64,000 nucleotides of DNA. Source: Tomocerus qinae. Its lineage: Eukaryota > Arthropoda > Collembola > Entomobryomorpha > Tomoceridae. A model generated the notes under the pieces. The model was given only the letters and a program-made list of their open reading frames with translations. It searched no databases and was not told the origin of the DNA. The position numbers and the translations under genes were made by a program. This document shows, piece after piece, positions 32,501 to 46,000 of the stretch. Location of the stretch: contig CM034546.1 of the NCBI GenBank assembly GCA_020055645.1, forward strand, positions 11,036,001-11,100,000, read 5' to 3'. Every line of letters begins with the position of its first letter. The stretch's first letter is position 1.

Positions 32501-34095
32501 CGAAAAGAAAATATTGTCAGTTCGTCTAAAGAATTTGTTTCATCAGAAAAAGATCCGTTATATCCAGAGCATGATACTGCTCCGATAATGCATGGCACTC
32601 AAAGACATTCATAATTATGACGTGTGCCTTTGTAAGATGAACAAAACCAACTCCGAACAAAAATGACACTGAAGATTTACCTAGAAATTGTATCGCTAAA
32701 AAACATAACTCCCTTTGATAACTACACAAGGATTCAAAGGTTTCACTATTGATCAAACAAAGGGAATGTGGAATAGAAAAACTGAGAAAAAAGCTTTACA
32801 CCACTATATAGGACAAACAAGTAGCAATGAACAAAAACTTTGCCAATTTTGCATCACGGTTTTTGTGCGAACGTGAAAGCTGACGTTACCGTTGAAAATG
32901 ATAAAAATATTACGGCGACAAAATGGGAAGACAGCTTAAGAAGAGGGGGATTTTAGAAGTAGGCATACCTTCAACAGTTACATAAGATTGATGTATGTCT
33001 CTGTAGTCAACGCGAAAAACATAATAGAACAAATAAGAACAAAATATGGTGCAAAAGAAATAGAGAAATCTTGGCCAAGATTTTAGAACGAAAAAATTGG
33101 CGAAGAAAGTGTCATTTTTCCAATAAGTGAAATCGAGCAAATATTTGGACATAACAAGTTATCCAACAGAAGGAGAAAACTTTTATATCTAAAGGATAAG
33201 GTCAAATTGGAAATTGGCAGCGCAGGTACCACCACGTGTATTAAAAAAGATGTTGAAAATCTGAAAAAGGAAAAACAATTTCAACAAAACAATAGAATAC
33301 ATCTTGCGAAAGACAAGAATACAGCGAACAAATTTATTTCAGATGCAGAAATATACGACGATAAACACAAGTCAGCATAACAGGTGAAGCTTACGAAGAC
33401 TTTTCCGAACAAGAGTCACTACAATCTTCGTCAAGAAAAGAGGAACTCGAGATCAATACGGAAAAAAACAACGGCAAAAGAAATTTCCAAACCATAGCTT
33501 CAACGAGGAGATATTAGGATTTTCGTAGACATGTAACGACTAAAATAGGGTCCTTGGTGCAAGTCTTACTACATAAGGTGATATACCAAAGGAAAAATGG
33601 CAAAAGTGCTACGATAATACATCTAAAGTATTCAATGTGTCAAAAAATTTATTAGTGACATTTTAAACAGCAACCTACCACAAGCACCATCCCATGATTG
33701 CAATTTTTCTCGGCGAAGAGAACCGAGAGATTTTTGAAAAAAAAGGAATGTTTGGAAAAATGGAAGGATATCTGTTCCTTTAATCACGGTCAATGCTCAA
33801 AATTCTGGATATTTGTAAGGGCCGTCTGTAACTAACACAGATAATATAAAAGCTCAGGTTTTTGAAAATGCAGCCAATAGGAACCACACAATTAATGAAG
33901 GTGAGGATTTTTTTCTCCTCTGCCTATTTCGTGGTCTTAGACGAGACGAAGAGAAGATGAAATTGAAGGAAATGCACTCCAACACGGTGGGAAATGGAAT
34001 ATCAAAAAGGAAAATAGAGGACATTATATAAAAAATAAAAAATCCGGAAATGTGGGAATTGGTGTATCCAAAACCATGAAATATGAAAAACGTCA
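32500..34095 (+). other. Coding-like but unrecognised region between OTU and DDE parts
   Basis: Lysine- and glutamate-rich short open stretches on the plus strand (for example about 33100-33380 with SEIEQIFGHNKLSNRRRK, and 33840-34030). They look like eroded exons of the same transposon gene. No domain is recognised. Confidence 0.4.
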
Positions 34096-36054
34096 TTGAT
34101 CAGAAAAGAAGATCAAAAGACGACTATACAGATTTTGCTACTGCTACAAAAAGAAAAACCTGATTACATTAGGTGGGTTTCACAGCCGAATGAGCCGTTT
34201 GGATTCCTACTGATTTCAAAAGAATCACAAGATTTGGCCATCCCAAAAATAGTTTCTCAAGGAGGAATTGAAATTCAAATGGGTAAGTTGATAATTCATA
34301 TTTTCGCACTAAATTGTTTTTCGCATAGTGCTTACAAAATGCTTGTTTAAGTAAAATTAATTGAATAGGTTAGGGATTTTTCTAACTAAAATTTCCATTT
34401 CAAACCATGTTTTTGCCATTTAGTCTTGTCCAATATGTTTTGGTATAAATCCATAGCCAAATAATATAAATTATTTGGTTATAGACGCTACAGGATCTCT
34501 AATTAGAAAAAACAAAGACGGCCTCGAATGGCCCAATTTATGTATACAACTGTCTCAGTTCTCAACCTTCTGAAGTGGAACCAAGGACCTCGCAAAGTTT
34601 TATTTTGCCTCAAAGTTGTGCAGTTGAATCAAGACATACCGCCGAGCAAATTCGAAAACCATATTTTAACCTTAAAAACTGATCTTATGGAAGCTGGAAA
34701 AAAGACAAAGGATTTTTTGAAGGACATGAAAAATCGTCGTCACGTTTCAACAGTGACTTTTCATATGGCAATCAGTAAGTTTTACCTTTGCCGTAATAAT
34801 TGGCAATTGAGTATTTACATGCACAGACGCAATAAAACATGATTTTATTATATTGTTTTAGTTAACGCGGCTGTTGGTGCATTAAATGACCCAAACGACG
34901 AAGGCAACGAATTGACATATATGACCTTGAAAAGAATATTTGGTTGAAATAAAACAAAGTTATGCTTGGACAGGTCACTCCAGAAGATTCTAAAATAAAA
35001 TGTTTAGTGACAGTATGTAACTCTCACCTCATGAAGTCTTTTTGAGCAGACTTCTTAACGAAACATAAGATAAAGGGTCCACAGAAAACATTTGGCGATG
35101 CACGCATTGGCTCGTATGATCAAAATGCAAAGATGAAGAATCATTTTTGGATATATTTGAAAAATTTGTCACAGTGCTACAAAGTGAAAAAGACCAGTGA
35201 AAACATCACCAATTACCATAAAGAAATAGTTGGAAAAAAACAGTTAATTAGCTTGTATTCAGTTGACGGGGTGATAGAAGATACAGTTTGGGAATCCCCA
35301 TATGAAAATGATGAAAAGAATACTGCTGCGACTCTTGCGGACTGCAGCCTCAATCGCCCTAACTATGAAAAACATTAGGGACAGTGTTACACAGTCGCAT
35401 GATTGTTCTAAATCAATGCAATGTGTTACTGAATGCAAAAAATGAATTGCAAAACATAGAAATTTTGGAGTTGTTTACAAAGTACTACATACCCGCAACT
35501 GTTGTTCCCTTGTGGTCAAAGTTTTGCTATAAAAACATACAATCCTTCTTGGGAAGTAAAAACACAAGAGTACAATTGAGAATTTCTACTTCCAAGTAAA
35601 GCAGAACAGGCGTTATTCAAAATCTTCTCGGCGAATTCATTGTCTATTTCCAAGATTTAGAAAACCATCTAAACCAAGAAGTATCTCCAAGAAAAATATC
35701 ATATTAAGAAGGAAAGAAAAGAAAAGGAAATAGAAAAAAGACCAGTCAATAAAAAACCCCCATCAGTAGTGGCCAAAAAGAAGAACAAGAAAAAGGACGA
35801 GCTAGATGGGTATATATTTGCTTTACGACATTATCAATGAAATGAAGACAAAATTAATGAGGTTGTTTTTTGATTCTTTGGCAGCGACGACCCCGACCCA
35901 AAAGAAAGATGGAGAAAAGGACGACGGCTTAAGAAGGGTGTCTACGGAAGACCGTATAGGAGTCCTTGTGACTTGGAAAAAAGCCACTTTTCCGAAAATG
36001 AAATCGAAAATAACTGCAACGAAAAAACAGAATTTAATAACAATGAAGACGTAG
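34096..36054 (+). pseudogene. Mutator-like DDE transposase region
   Basis: It would catalyse cut-and-paste movement of the element. An upstream exon (to 34282) reads WVSQPNEPFGFLLISKESQ. A 202-bp intron (34283-34484, GTAAGT...TATAG) splits the codon of the first catalytic Asp, giving IQM-DATGSLIRK. A second intron (about 34774-34860) precedes INAAVGALND, the usual block after the second Asp. The C-x2-H signature of Mutator-type transposases is CNSH at 35016-35027. Further on are SPYENDEKNTAATL (about 35298) and VVPLWSKF (about 35498). A basic, low-complexity tail ends near 36054. Several shifts and stops interrupt it, so it looks inactive. Assignment to the NOF/Phantom branch is inference from motifs and the 9-bp duplication. 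Confidence 0.65.
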
Positions 36055-37934
36055 TCCAAGAAAACCATGCTAGATTAATTGATCAATGTAATTACTTCAA
36101 TTCCAACTATATACTTGTTTTAATGTGACCATAATATCAATGATGGTACGGCCCAATAATAATGTTGTAATAATAATAATGTGATTAGTAAAGTGACGCT
36201 TGGATTTGGATAACGTTTCTACACTCATACGATTCAGACATTTCGACAACCCATAATGATTTGCTGACACAAGATAGCGACATTTTTTTACAGAAGATGA
36301 GGTTCAACAAATATTGTCACAAGGTACATAATTGTACACATTAAACTAGTTTTGTTTTTTTAAGAGCCCAGTACCTTTTAAATTTGGAAATCTCTGATGT
36401 CTACCAAAATACATGTGAAAATTGTTTTACAACTCTTGGAATTCTGTCTTAAAGTTCTAAATTTACCCGATATGTTTACTCAGTAATATATCTTATTGCG
36501 ATTATAATTTTGTAGACGACAAAATCTGCTAGAAAAAAATATCGTATATTTTGTACAATGGGGTGGTTGAAAATATATTCAGGATTCCAAAAATGTGCCA
36601 CACAAGAAAATCGGGTAAGAACTTTAGACAGAATTCCAAGAGTTGTAAAGCAATTTTTACATGTATTTTGAAAGAGATTTCCAAATTTAAAGGTACTGGG
36701 CCCTTATTTTTGCATACTTTATTTGTTTGTTTAATTTTTTTGTAGTCGAGTCAACGCAAGAAAACAGTAATCATAACCAAACAATATGCAAAAGGGATGA
36801 TACTACAAGAAAAGTATTTGTATTGGTATACATATATACATTGATCAAAAATAGATGTGTAAGTAAGTTAAAAATGTGTTAGTAATTAAACGAAAATTAT
36901 GAAAATAATCATAGGGTTGGATAAAAATAATTAAACGCAATTATAATGCTGAACACATCACAACTACTACCATACCAAAAACAATGTGAAGGTAAAAAAT
37001 TACTTTTAGATTAAAATGAAATTTTGACAATCCGTCCAAACAAAAAAGCTAAAAAGGAATCTTTTTCGAATAGTGCCATGTGCAGTGGTGGAGAGTAAAG
37101 CTGATGGCGATGGAGATCTATTTGAAGACATTGAAGCGCAAGAATTGATAGAAAATGAATTTTGGGAAAAAATTGACAAAACAAAAGACGACTATGTATC
37201 ATACGTAACAGATCCATGTAAGTATTTATGGTAGAAAGCATCATATTCTACCAACAAATATTTTAAACCAGTTTACATTACAGTGCGGCAACTCAGAGAA
37301 AAACCAATACGCCGTAACAAACGCCACTGATATTGAATTTCAAGAGGCGTGCAACAATATCATAAAGATTTAGACAAAATTTCTAAATCCAGCTTTAACG
37401 AAGATGGCCAATTAATCAAATCTGCCCATTCAGAATTCATTTCAATAAGAAGTAGAATAAACAGTCAGTACGCAATTTTCACAGACAATCAAGTAAAGGC
37501 AATAAACGACTGCTGTCGAAATTGGATGAGGAAAATACCATGGAACCTTTGACGAACAAATTCGACTCCATGTAACATATTTTTATAACACAGCATATTA
37601 CCTGTGCTACATGCAGTTAAAAGGCATTACAGATATTAATGAAGCCATAATGTCCTTCTACAAAGCCGAAGATTTGAGACACAAACTTCGTAGAGAAAAA
37701 CATGCCGAAGTGATCAAAGTTTTTATGGAATTATGCAAAAGTAAATTGAAAGACCCCAAAACAATTGCGTATCCGCTGATGCAGCAATAGGGGTAGTGAT
37801 GCTAAGCTTTCTTTTAAAAAGAGCATTTATAGAAGAGCACTTTATTAAATCAGCGTGTACAATAAAAACATATTATATCGAAAACTACCTCTAATGACAA
37901 AATTATCGACTATTTTTAAAATCTGAATCTTTTT
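36055..37934 (+). other. Unrecognised exon-like remnants at the core's right end
   Basis: Plus-strand segments such as 37349-37552 (QQYHKDLDKISKSSFNEDGQ) and about 37545-37775 (containing IRLHVTYFYNTAYYLCYMQL) look protein-derived, with intron-like GTAAGT and polypyrimidine-AG ends near 37217 and 37282. No domain is recognised. They may be the 3' end of the transposase gene or another gene. Several introns between 36300 and 37300 are AT-rich and empty. Confidence 0.4.
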
Positions 37935-40900
37935 AATTTTAATCTGAAATATAGGTTTAAATGTTAAAGAACTATAATATTATCGTTGTCTCAGCTTTCC
38001 AGGATGCTATTTATGCTTTATCCCTATATAATTGCTCCACAGTTACAATTAAACGCATTCGTTTATAGACAATTAGGAAATAATTTTCTTAGGGACACTA
38101 ATCTCAAGTAGGCCTTAACGATAATAAACAACAATTTAGATGTTGTCCCAGCTTTCATATGCATTTTTGTGCTTTGTCCCTATGAAATAGTACCAGAATT
38201 ACACTTAGGCATATAGTAATTGATAAATTGTAGATCAATTTCTTAGGGACACTAAAATGAAGTAGGCCTTTATAATGAAAAACAACAATTAAGATGTTGT
38301 CCCAGCTTTCATATGCATTTTTGTGCTTTGTCCCTATGAAATAGTACCAGAATTACACTTAGGCATATTAGTAATTGATAAATTGTAGATCAATTTCTTA
38401 GGGACACTAAAATGAAGTAGGCCTTTATAATGAAAAACAACAGATTAAGATGTTGTCCCAGCTTTCATTTGCATTTTATGCTTTGTCCCTATGAAATAGT
38501 ACCAGAATTACACTAAGGCATATAGTAATTGATAAATAGTAGATCAATTTCTTAGGGACACTAAAATGAAGTAGGCCTTTATAATGAAAAACAACAATTA
38601 AGATGTTGTCCCAGCTTTCATTTGCATTTTGAGCTTTGTCCCTATGAAATAGTACCAGAATTACACTAAGGCATATTGTAATTGATAAATATTAGATCAA
38701 ATTTCTTAGGGACACTAAAAGTAAGTGAGCACATAATGAAAAGCAACAATTAAGATGTTGTCCCAGCTTTCCTACGCTTTTTATGCTTTGTCCCTATGAA
38801 ATAGTACCAGAATTACACTTAGGCATATAGTAATTGATAAATTGTAGATCAATTTCTTAGGGACACTAAAATGAAGTAGGCCTTTATAATGAAAAACAAC
38901 AATTAAGATGTTGTCCCAGCTTTCATATGCCATTTTGAGCTTTGTCCCTATGAAATAGTACCAAGAATTACACTAAGGCATATTGTAATTGATAAATAGT
39001 AGATCAATTTCTTAGGGACACTAAAATGAAGTAGGCTTTTATAATGAAAAACAACAATTAAGATGTTGTCCCAGCTTTCCTACGCTTTTTATGCTTTGTC
39101 CCTATGAAATAGTACCAGAATTACACTTAGGCATATAGTAATTGATAAATTGTAGATCAATTTCTTAGGGACACTAAAATGAAGTAGGCCTTTATAATGA
39201 AAAACAACAATTAAGATGTTGTCCAGGCTTTCATATGCATTTTGAGCTTTGTCCCTATGAAATAGTACCAGAATTACACTAAGGCATATTGTAATTGATA
39301 AATAGTAGATCAATTTCTTAGGGACACTAAAATGAAGTAGGCTTTTATAATGAAAAACAACAATTAAGATGTTGTCCCAGCTTTCATTTTGCATTTTATG
39401 CTTTGTCCCTATGAAATAGTACCAGAATTACACTTAGGTATATATAGTAATTGATAAATTGTAGATCAATTTCTTAGGGACACTAAAATGAAGTAGGCCT
39501 TTATAATGAAAAACAACAATTAAGATGTTGTCCAGGCTTTCCTTATGCATTTTTGAGCTTTGTCCCTATGAAATAGTACCAGAATTACACTTAGGCTTAT
39601 AGTAATTGATAAATTCCTCAGGTAGATCAATTTCTTAGGGACACTAAAATGAAGTAGGCCTTTATAATGAAAAACAACAATTAAGATGTTGTCTAGGCTT
39701 TCATATGCATTTTGAGCTTTGTCCCTATGAAATAGTACCAGAATTACACTAAGGCATATAGTAATTGATAAGTAGTAGATCAATTTCTTAGGTACACTAA
39801 TCTCAAATGAAGTAGGCCTTAACGATGATAAACAACAATTTAGATGTTGTCCCAGCTTTCCTACGCTTTTTATGCTTTGTCCCTATGAAATAGTACCAGA
39901 GTTACACTTAGGCATATAGTAATTGATAAATAGTAGATCAATTTCCTAGGGACACTAATCTCAAGTAGGCCTTAACGATGATAAACAACAATTTAGATGT
40001 TGTCCCAGCTTTCCTACGCTTTTTATGCTTTGTCCCTATGAAATAGTACCAGAGTTACACTTAGGCATATAGTAATTGATAAACAGTAGATCAATTTCTT
40101 AGGGACACTAATATGAAGTAGGCCATAATAATGGAAAACAACAAATTAGATGTTGTCCCAGCTTTCATATGCATTTTGTGCTTTGTTCCAATGAAATAGT
40201 ACCAGAATTATACTTAGGCATATAGTAATTGATAAATAGTAGATCAATTTCTTAGGGACACTAAAATGAAGTAGGCCTTTATAATGAAAAACAACAATTC
40301 AGATGTCCCAGCTTTCATTTGCATTTTATGCTTTGTCCCTATGAAATAGTACCAGAATTACACTTAGGCATATAGTAATTGATAAATAGTAGATCAATTT
40401 CTTAGGGACAACAAAATGAAGTAGGCCTTTTTAATGAAAAACAACAATTAAGATGTTGTCCAGGCTTTCATATGCATTTTGAGCTTTGTCCCTATGAAAT
40501 AGTACCAGAATTACACTTAGGCATATAGTAATTGATAAATTGTAGATCAATTTCTTAGGGACACTAAAATGAAGTAGGCCTTTATAATGAAAAATAACAA
40601 TTAAGATGTTGTCTAGGCTTTCATATGCATTTTGAGCTTTGTCCCTATGAAATAGTACCAGAATTACACTAAGGCATATAGTAATTGATAAGTAGTAGAT
40701 CAATTTCTTAGGGACACTAATCTCAAGTAGGCCTTAACGATGATAAACAACAATTTAGATGTTGTCCCAGCTTTCCTACGCTTTTTATGCTTTGTCCCTA
40801 TGAAATAGTACCAGAGTTACACTTAGGCATATAGTAATTGATAAATAGTAGATCAATTTCCTAGGGACACTAATCTCAAGTAGGCCTTAACAATGATAAA

Positions 40901-42430
40901 CAACAATTTAGATGTTGTCCCAGCTTTCCTACGCTTTTTATGCTTTGTCCCTATGAAATAGTACCAGAGTTACACTTAGGCATATAGTAATTGATAAACA
41001 GTAGATCAATTTCTTAGGGACACTAATATGAAGTAGGCCATAATAATGGAAAACAACAAATTAGATGTTGTCCCAGCTTTCCATCATGCATTTTGTGCTT
41101 TGTCCCCATGAAATGAAGTACCAGAATTACACTTAGGCATATAGTAATTGATAAATAGTAGATCAATTTCTTAGGGACACTAAAAAATGAAGTAAGGCCT
41201 TTATAATGAAAAACAACAATTCAGATGTTGTCCCAGCTTTCATTTGCATTTTATGCTTTGTCCCTATGAAATAGTACCAGAATTACATACTTAGGCATAT
41301 AGTAATTGATAAATTGTAGATCCAATTTCTTAGGGACACTAAAATGAAGTAGGCCTTTATAATGAAAAACAACAATTAAGATGTTGTCCAGGCTTTCACA
41401 TATGCATTTTTGAGCTTTGTCCCTAAGTGAAATAGTACCAGAATTACACTTAGGCACACATTTATAGACATATAGTAGATCAATTTTCTGGGGACACTAA
41501 CCTCAAGTAGGCTTTAATAATGATAAACAACAATTTAGATGTTGTACGAGCTTTCATATAGAATTTATGCTTTGTCCCTATAAAATAGTACTACAAGTAC
41601 ACTTAAGCATACGTTTATAGAAAACATATAGTAGATCAATTTCCTGGGGACACTAACCTCAAGTACCCTCTAAGGATGATAAACAACAATTTAGATGTTG
41701 TCCCAGCTTTCCCTACCCTTTTTATGCTTTTGTCCCTTATGAAATAGTACCAGAATTACACTTAGGCATATTGTAATTGATAAATAGTAGATCAAGTTTT
41801 AGGGACACTAATCTGAAGTAGGCCCTAATAATGTTAAACAACAATTTTAGATGTTTGTCCCAGCTTTCCTACGCTTTTTTATGCTTTGTCGCTAAGTGAA
41901 AATAGTACCAGAATTACACTTAAGCACACATTTATAGACATATAGTAGATCAATCTTCTGGGGACACTAAATCCTCAAGTAGGCTTTAATAATGATAAAC
42001 AACAATTTAGATGTTGTACGAGCTTTCATATAGAATTTATGCTTTGTCCCTATAAAATAGTACTACAAGTACACTTAAGCATACATTTATAGCCATATAG
42101 TAGATCAATTTCCTGGGGACCCACCTAACCTCATAAGTACCCTTTAAGGATGATAAACAACAATTTAGATGTTGTCCCTAGCTTTCCTACCCTTTTTTAT
42201 GCTTTGTCCCTATGAAATAGTACCAGAATTACACTTAGGCATATAGTAATTGATAAATAGTAGATCAATTTCTTAGGGACACTAATATGAAGTAGGCCTT
42301 AATAATGAAAAACAACAATTTCGATGTTGTCCTAGCTTTCACATATACAATATATGTTTCCTTCTTTCAGATGCTATTTATGCGTTGTCCCTTTTAAATA
42401 GCACCACAATTACAATTTAGCATACGTGTT
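37935..42430 (-). repeat. Satellite B, right arm (inverted, ~28 copies)
   Basis: The reverse complement of the left B array: ctttgtccctatgaaatagt recurs about every 151-155 bases (for example 38326 and 38481). Units are more diverse than on the left, falling into at least three subtypes (aaaatgaagtaggcctttat; tctcaagtaggccttaacga; cctcaagtaggctttaataa). Between about 39400 and 42300 many units carry small insertions not seen elsewhere, which looks like sequencing noise. Open frames that repeat the same peptide every unit are by-products of the tandem. Confidence 0.93.
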
Positions 42431-43595
42431 TAGATAATTATCAAATGAATGTTTTGAGAACAGTAAAATCTGAAATTGGCCTAAATGTTGAAAAACAACA
42501 ATTTTGTTGTGAAAGTATATAACAACAACTGAAGTCTAGTACATACATTCGCTATGTATTCATGTAAAATGCAAAATGTATAATATGTACATCTTACTAG
42601 GTAATACTAATGTGTACATGTAGAACATGAAAATGATTGAAGAAAAGATAAGGATAGCGGAGCATAATGCGAATTATCCAAGTATTTCAAATCTAATCCT
42701 AAATACATGAAAAGTTATTACTACACCAGGAAATTAGAAATCATAACATAATATTTATTGAATGTTTTAGTAAACTTATTTTTATTCTAATGAAAGTTAG
42801 ATATCTTCAAAATGAACAGTTGGTGAATACACACGCATAAAATTTAAATAAGCATTTTGGAGTTGTCCATCAAGCTATTTTTACTTACTGATGCTTTTTG
42901 TTCACTAGTGCTACTATTATAATCAGCACAGAAAAAGTAGATACATGTACAAACTGATACTTGTTATTGTACGGATGGGGAAATTTACAAATGTTCTGTG
43001 CAAATTATTTATGGTATTATTTTAAAATGAATTTCTTACTGAATAGTTTCTGTATAGTGTGATATTAGCAACTTATTTATTATTAAACATACAAGATAAG
43101 CAAATGCTGAATAATGAACGATTGTTTACAAATCCAAAGACAGTCCATTTTGCTGTCTTGCAGACTATGCAAACAATACGCTAGGGAACAGATCAGTGTG
43201 AAACATTTTTTGTGTAAACAAGAACTTTTGACGTGATATTACACGTTATGTCTTTCATGTAGATGTGGTCTACATGTTCCGTCGGTAGGCATCAAACAAC
43301 ATACATATAATAACAGTCACGTCTTCAGATTTGTAAATAAATGTGAGATTAAGCATTTTCTTCATCTTATGTATATCCGGCTGTTGGGGCTAAATAATAT
43401 GGACAACGCTTGAAAGTATTGAGGGAGTAAATGGTAGTAGTAAGCAATATTTTTTTTTTCTCCTCCCTTACAATATAAGCTTTACTTATAAATACATAGA
43501 TTAATAGAATGTAATAAAGTTATACTATATCATATATGGAACAATATGGTCACCAGAGAAGTTCTTCGCCGGAGAAAGACTCCGATCCCTTTTGA
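42431..43595 (-). repeat. Right-arm spacer, inverted counterpart of the left spacer
   Basis: Reverse complement matches 17985-19335 of the left arm. Examples: the complement of 43280-43345 reads acatttatttacaaatctga then agacgtgactgtt, against acatttgtttacaaatgtga at 18208. The complement near 43500 reads acattctattaatctatgta against 18057 on the left. Divergence is far higher than at the outer ends. No gene. Confidence 0.75.
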
Positions 43596-46000
43596 CCTCC
43601 CTCAACAATTTGTAATAATATATTAATATTAACAGCACAACTTCCTTCGGCTCTTCTATGTTAGAAATCTATTTTTTCCAACCTCAGTAGAACACCGGAC
43701 TCGAGTGGATTCTAAGTCTAGATTTCGATAATGACAATTCAGTTGCAATTTACAGGACTGCCTTATTCAATTTTGTGAATTAAAACTGTTGTTCTAAATG
43801 AAAAATAATCCGCTTCCCTACCAAACCTTTAACTTTTCAGGTGCTCAATCAGAGACCTTAAAAAAAGTTTATTGTGGCAGTAAAGAAAACTTTGTACTGC
43901 TTCCGTTTTAGAACGGAACACAAGTTTCTTTTTCACAAATTAATTGGCCTGCTCTTGAATCCTGGCTCAAATAATCACGTTGCAAATCATCATCAACTTC
44001 TCCAGGATCTCATATAGTCATTAATCAACGGATCGTTAATATTTACAAAAACGATTTTTGAACTTTTATGTTGCCACATCCAATTTCCTTACAGTTCGTT
44101 AATCCTTGGATATTAAGGTTAACCAATAATTTTGTTTCAAAAGTGAACATTAGTTTACACTACAAAATATATCCTGCGTATATTACTTTTGGTGGTAGCC
44201 CCCAACGATTTCTTATTAGGAAACTTCTTTACTATTCACTGCACAGAGGAATATCACAACATTTTGGTTCATGTATGGACTCATAGTCGCTGACTTTATT
44301 TACAAATTGATTAAATTAAATTTGTGTGAATAATAAAACAAAAAGTCCTGTTCCTGAGTTTTAGTAAAATTGTGCCAACACAACAGAGACGCACGACCAA
44401 TATTTCAGCATGAAGCTTTCAACTTAATTTTTCAACTACAAAGAAGATTGCACCCCATACCGTAACCTTAACTCAGTGTTTCGGCATTTTCGACTTGTGT
44501 CCTGTTCTGTACGATTTGTTATATACAAATCAGTATCAAGAAGGAAGTTGAAGACTGTTTTCCAGTAGACTCTAAAAAAATAATAACGTGGAAAGTGTTG
44601 ACTCTAATTTATCAAGCTGCAAAAAGAAAGTTTTGTTTAAATATTTAACTGAAAAGGAAGCTAAAGCATTAAAAGAGGAAAAAAGTAGGGAAAACCTTTT
44701 TTTACATCAGTGAGTTAAAACCACACATCAAGTCATCATGGCAGATCCAGTCTACAGCTGCAGTACAGCAGAAGCTATGTAAAATATATACTGTATATAA
44801 ATGACAACCTGGGACAATATACTGTGAAAACTCAATTCCACCCATTTAGAATTAATGAAGTGTCCCATCTCACTTTCTTTGTGAAGTTAACTGGCCTATT
44901 TTAAAGGAAGTTTTACACGTACACTTGACCAAAAAAAATCTTCCATTACTCCAAAAATTTTGGTCAATCTTAGTAAACTCCAAATCTACCTTCCCTTTTC
45001 TACAGTTCGTTGATTCAAAACATGGTCATCAAACTCAAGAAACTTTCGATTATTTCCGAACAAGACAACATTACTTACTTACAAGGAGATAACAAAGGAA
45101 AATTTACCAGCCAAACGTATTGTGCCTCCCCGAAGTACTTATAAAGTGCATAGAACTGTTGGTAGAGGAACATGGAAAGGACTCAATTTTGAAACCATCA
45201 GATCTGATGTATGATCTATACACAATTACTGCTACTGGAATTGAAAATTCTGACTTTAATTTAACTTCAATACGCACATTTATTAAATAAGTCGCATTCA
45301 GTTGGAGATCATTGGGGCTAATCCCAATCCAGACTCTAAACTAACAGTGAGTTTCTTATCTATTTGTTATTCGCTTAAAGAAGAAGACACCCAACTTAAC
45401 ATATCTACAACAGACTTTTAAAAACATTAATCCTTGTAGATGTACTTGCTTCTAATAAGGAAAACACATTCCTTTCAGAAAGTGAGTGCTGCAACATTCA
45501 AAATAAGTTGTGCACTAGTGAGAAATATCATTTAGTCAAAAAAAGACTTGAGATAACAAAATACATCCATACACTGACTGGATACACTCTGAAACTTGAT
45601 CCAGTTACCAAAAATGTGGTATCACATGGTCAAAGTTTGCATGAAAACACACCAACTAGGTAATTTCTATCAACAGTAACTCTGGAGAGCTCTCTCTTAA
45701 ATGTGAAGAACAGATCCTTCTTGTCTTCCACCCTAGCATTCAACTACAGCAAGTTACCCTCAATTAACGCTAATTGACTTGTTCTTCCGTCGGTCTCAAC
45801 TCACCGTAGACTCGTTCCACCTGAAGGAAGAGAGAAAATCAGGATCCCCAGTTCACATAAAGGGAAGAAGAAATCGACGCGAAAATTTTAAAATAGGGAG
45901 TATGATGTGTAATCACAACCTACCTACACAACTTTTCACGACAACTTATAGGAAGACTTATACCTAAATACCTTTGAGTGAGAACTAAACAAAATACAAG
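43596..46000 (+). other. Coding-like remnants of unknown protein(s), right arm only
   Basis: Open stretches on the plus strand look protein-derived but I recognise no domain. Examples: 44068-44286, about 44593-44680 (VLFKYLTEKEAKALKEEK), 44795-44890 (YINDNLGQYTVKTQFHPF), about 45120-45290 (VLIKCIELLVEEHGKDSILK), and 45500-45960 with SFLSSTLAFNYSKLPSINA. The segment has no counterpart in the left arm. It could be a further cargo gene or an element inserted in the right spacer. Confidence 0.35.

Noticed and set aside
39089-41457. Several minus-strand open frames repeating a peptide with ESLDNILIVVFHYKGLLHF
   Set aside because: They follow the ~152-bp satellite B unit, which is nearly a multiple of three with small indels; the same peptide restarts each unit. 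They are repeat shadows, not genes.
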